The notes under the pieces: model-generated
The model's database searches: none
Told to the model about the DNA's origin: nothing
What the model saw: the letters and a program-made list of their open reading frames with translations, nothing else
Source of the DNA: an uncultured Aquimarina sp.
GTDB taxonomy: Bacteria > Bacteroidota > Bacteroidia > Flavobacteriales > Flavobacteriaceae
Assembly (NCBI GenBank): GCA_947503135.1
Contig: CANNCQ010000026.1
Span: forward strand, 1-36,623
DNA: 36,623 nt
Direction of reading: 5' to 3'
Program-made: the position numbers and the translations under genes
Shown here: positions 35,325-36,623 of the stretch, one piece after another
How positions within the stretch are numbered: the first letter of the stretch is position 1
Layout of the letters: each line of letters opens with the position of its first letter

Positions 35325-36419
35325 ATGTTGAATCGAAGAAAATTTATTAAAAATGTAGCAACTTCTTCAGCTGCATTAGGATTAAGTTCATTAGCTTTTT
35401 CTAGTTGTTTACCTTTAGATAAGAATAAGAAAATTGGGGTTGCCTTGGTTGGTTTAGGATATTACTCTACAGATTTATTAGCTCCTGCATTGCAAGAAAC
35501 AGAACACTGTTACTTAGCAGGTATAGTTACTGGATCTTCAAGTAAGGCAGCAAAGTGGAAAGAAAAATATAATATTCCTGAAAAAAATATTTATAACTAC
35601 GATAATTTTGATAATGTTGTAAATAACAAAGATATTGATGTTATTTATATTGTACTCCCAACCTTTATGCATAAAGATTTCGTGGTAAGAGCTGCTAAAG
35701 CTGGGAAACACGTATGGTGTGAAAAGCCGATGGCTATGACGGCGGAGGAATGCGAAATAATGATAAAAGCTTGTAAAGAAAACAACCGAAAACTATCCAT
35801 TGGTTATAGGATGCATCATGAACCTATTACTCAAGAAATTATGAGTTACGGGAAGCAGAAGCCCTTTGGTGATATTCAACTTATAAGTGTAGCAGCAGGA
35901 TACCGAAATAGTTGGGAAAAAGCAACGGATACTTGGAAACTTGATCAAAGTAAGGGGGGAGGGGCTATGTATGATATGGGGGTGTACAGCCTTAACGCAG
36001 CTAGGTATGTTACGGGTAAAGAACCTATATCGGTGAATGCTCAAGTAGTAAATGATAACCCTGAAAAATATAAGATTTCCGATATGACTACTAATTTTCA
36101 ATTGGAATTTCCAGGAAATATAATTGCCAATTGTACGACTAGTATTGGTATGAATGTAAATTATTTGAACGTTACTGCTATTGATGGATTTTATAATTTA
36201 TCTCCTTTTCAAGCTTACAATAATATTAAAGGCGAAACGAGTAAAGGGTTATTAACAAAAACAATTCCTAATCAACAAGCTAGGCAAATGGATAATGATT
36301 CATTATCCATATTAAATGATACTGAAGTATTGGTGCCAGGTATTGAAGGATTAAAAGATATTGCTATTGTAGAAGCAATTTTAAAATCTGTAAAAGAAGG
36401 TAGAAAAATAGTTTTATAA
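35325..36419 (+). CDS. Tat-exported Gfo/Idh/MocA oxidoreductase (GFOR-like)
   Basis: 364 residues. The N-terminus has twin arginines (NRRKFIK, Arg4-Arg5), a hydrophobic stretch and a lipobox-like FSSC with Cys28, so the folded NAD(P)-loaded enzyme is probably exported by Tat and lipid-anchored. The Rossmann fold begins with VALVGLGYYS. The catalytic motif is EKP at 133-135 (CEKPMA). YRMHHEP at 161-167 is typical of glucose-fructose oxidoreductase relatives. It likely oxidises or epimerises a sugar or cyclitol with a tightly bound nucleotide. Monocistronic, with its own terminator at 36440. Confidence 0.9.
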   Translation: MLNRRKFIKNVATSSAALGLSSLAFSSCLPLDKNKKIGVALVGLGYYSTDLLAPALQETEHCYLAGIVTGSSSKAAKWKEKYNIPEKNIYNYDNFDNVVNNKDIDVIYIVLPTFMHKDFVVRAAKAGKHVWCEKPMAMTAEECEIMIKACKENNRKLSIGYRMHHEPITQEIMSYGKQKPFGDIQLISVAAGYRNSWEKATDTWKLDQSKGGGAMYDMGVYSLNAARYVTGKEPISVNAQVVNDNPEKYKISDMTTNFQLEFPGNIIANCTTSIGMNVNYLNVTAIDGFYNLSPFQAYNNIKGETSKGLLTKTIPNQQARQMDNDSLSILNDTEVLVPGIEGLKDIAIVEAILKSVKEGRKIVL

Positions 36420-36439
36420 TGTAAACTTGAATTTTATCA

Positions 36440-36479
36440 AAAAAAAGCCTCTCAAATTATAATTTGAGAGGCTTTTTTT
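36440..36479 (+). terminator. Intrinsic terminator of the oxidoreductase gene
   Basis: Perfect 19-bp arms (36440-36458 and 36461-36479, core GCCTCTCAAATT) ending in seven Ts, 21 nt past the stop at 36419. The remaining bases to the window end hold no complete gene. Confidence 0.88.
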
Positions 36480-36623
36480 GATGGTTCGTTCAAATTGTTT
36501 TTTTCACAGTGAGTTACTTTGGATATAGACCTTAATGAAATATTTATTGAATATCCGTAATTACCCATATTAGTTTAAAAAGTCTTATTTTAGAGAAAAA
36601 ATTTCTTATGAATATCTTCAGTT

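Noticed and set aside
36608..36623. ATG at the right edge as the start of another gene
   Set aside because: Only five codons are visible, with just a weak box upstream, so it cannot be supported.
1..36623. CRISPR arrays, tRNA or rRNA genes
   Set aside because: No regularly spaced direct repeats, cloverleaf sequences or rRNA motifs were seen by eye on either strand.

Overview
The window looks like a chromosomal segment of a marine-type member of the Flavobacteriaceae (Bacteroidota). The DNA is very AT-rich. Many genes lack a clear purine-rich ribosome-binding site and carry the Bacteroidota -7 box TAnnTTTG close upstream. Typical families of the group are present: a DUF6702 protein beside an M1 peptidase, an OmpA protein with calcium-type repeats, a fused MoaC-MoaB, and S/T-x-C lipoboxes. 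The genus cannot be fixed from the sequence.

Region by region. 1-833 (-) is the 5' part of a secreted collagen-like protein that runs off the left edge. 1192-2538 (-) is a BNR/sialidase-like lipoprotein, divergent by only 2 nt from the 2541-5935 (+) operon (DUF6702, M1 aminopeptidase, DinB/YfiT). 5932-7240 holds two decayed transposases, IS1595 type on the minus strand and IS630 type on the plus strand. 7336-8580 (-) is an OmpA-family porin.

8733-24628 (+) is a 16-kb Wzx/Wzy-type capsule or exopolysaccharide locus. It encodes UDP-glucose dehydrogenase and mannose-1-P guanylyltransferase (precursors), a flippase, a pyruvyltransferase, four glycosyltransferases, two multi-pass proteins that could be polymerases, a WecA-like initiating transferase, and the OPX and Wzc-like tyrosine-kinase export pair. 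Precursors are made in the cytosol, a repeat unit is built on undecaprenyl phosphate, flipped, polymerised and exported through the Wza/Wzc-like channel. Core genes overlap by 1-8 nt.

24695-29236 (+) carries a CvfB-like S1 protein, ilvC, and a secreted TPR-like protein of unknown function. 29243-32814 (-) is a compact molybdenum-cofactor operon: ModE-type HTH, mobA, moaD, moaE, moaCB, moaA. In it, mobA has no standard start codon in its own frame; it looks readable only through a -1 shift on an A7 run, a non-standard start, or correction of an indel. Upstream lies a small membrane protein with a clear internal duplication. 33345-36419 holds a lone glycosyltransferase, a small orphan lipoprotein and a Tat-exported, probably lipid-anchored, Gfo/Idh/MocA oxidoreductase. 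No tRNA, rRNA or CRISPR array was seen.
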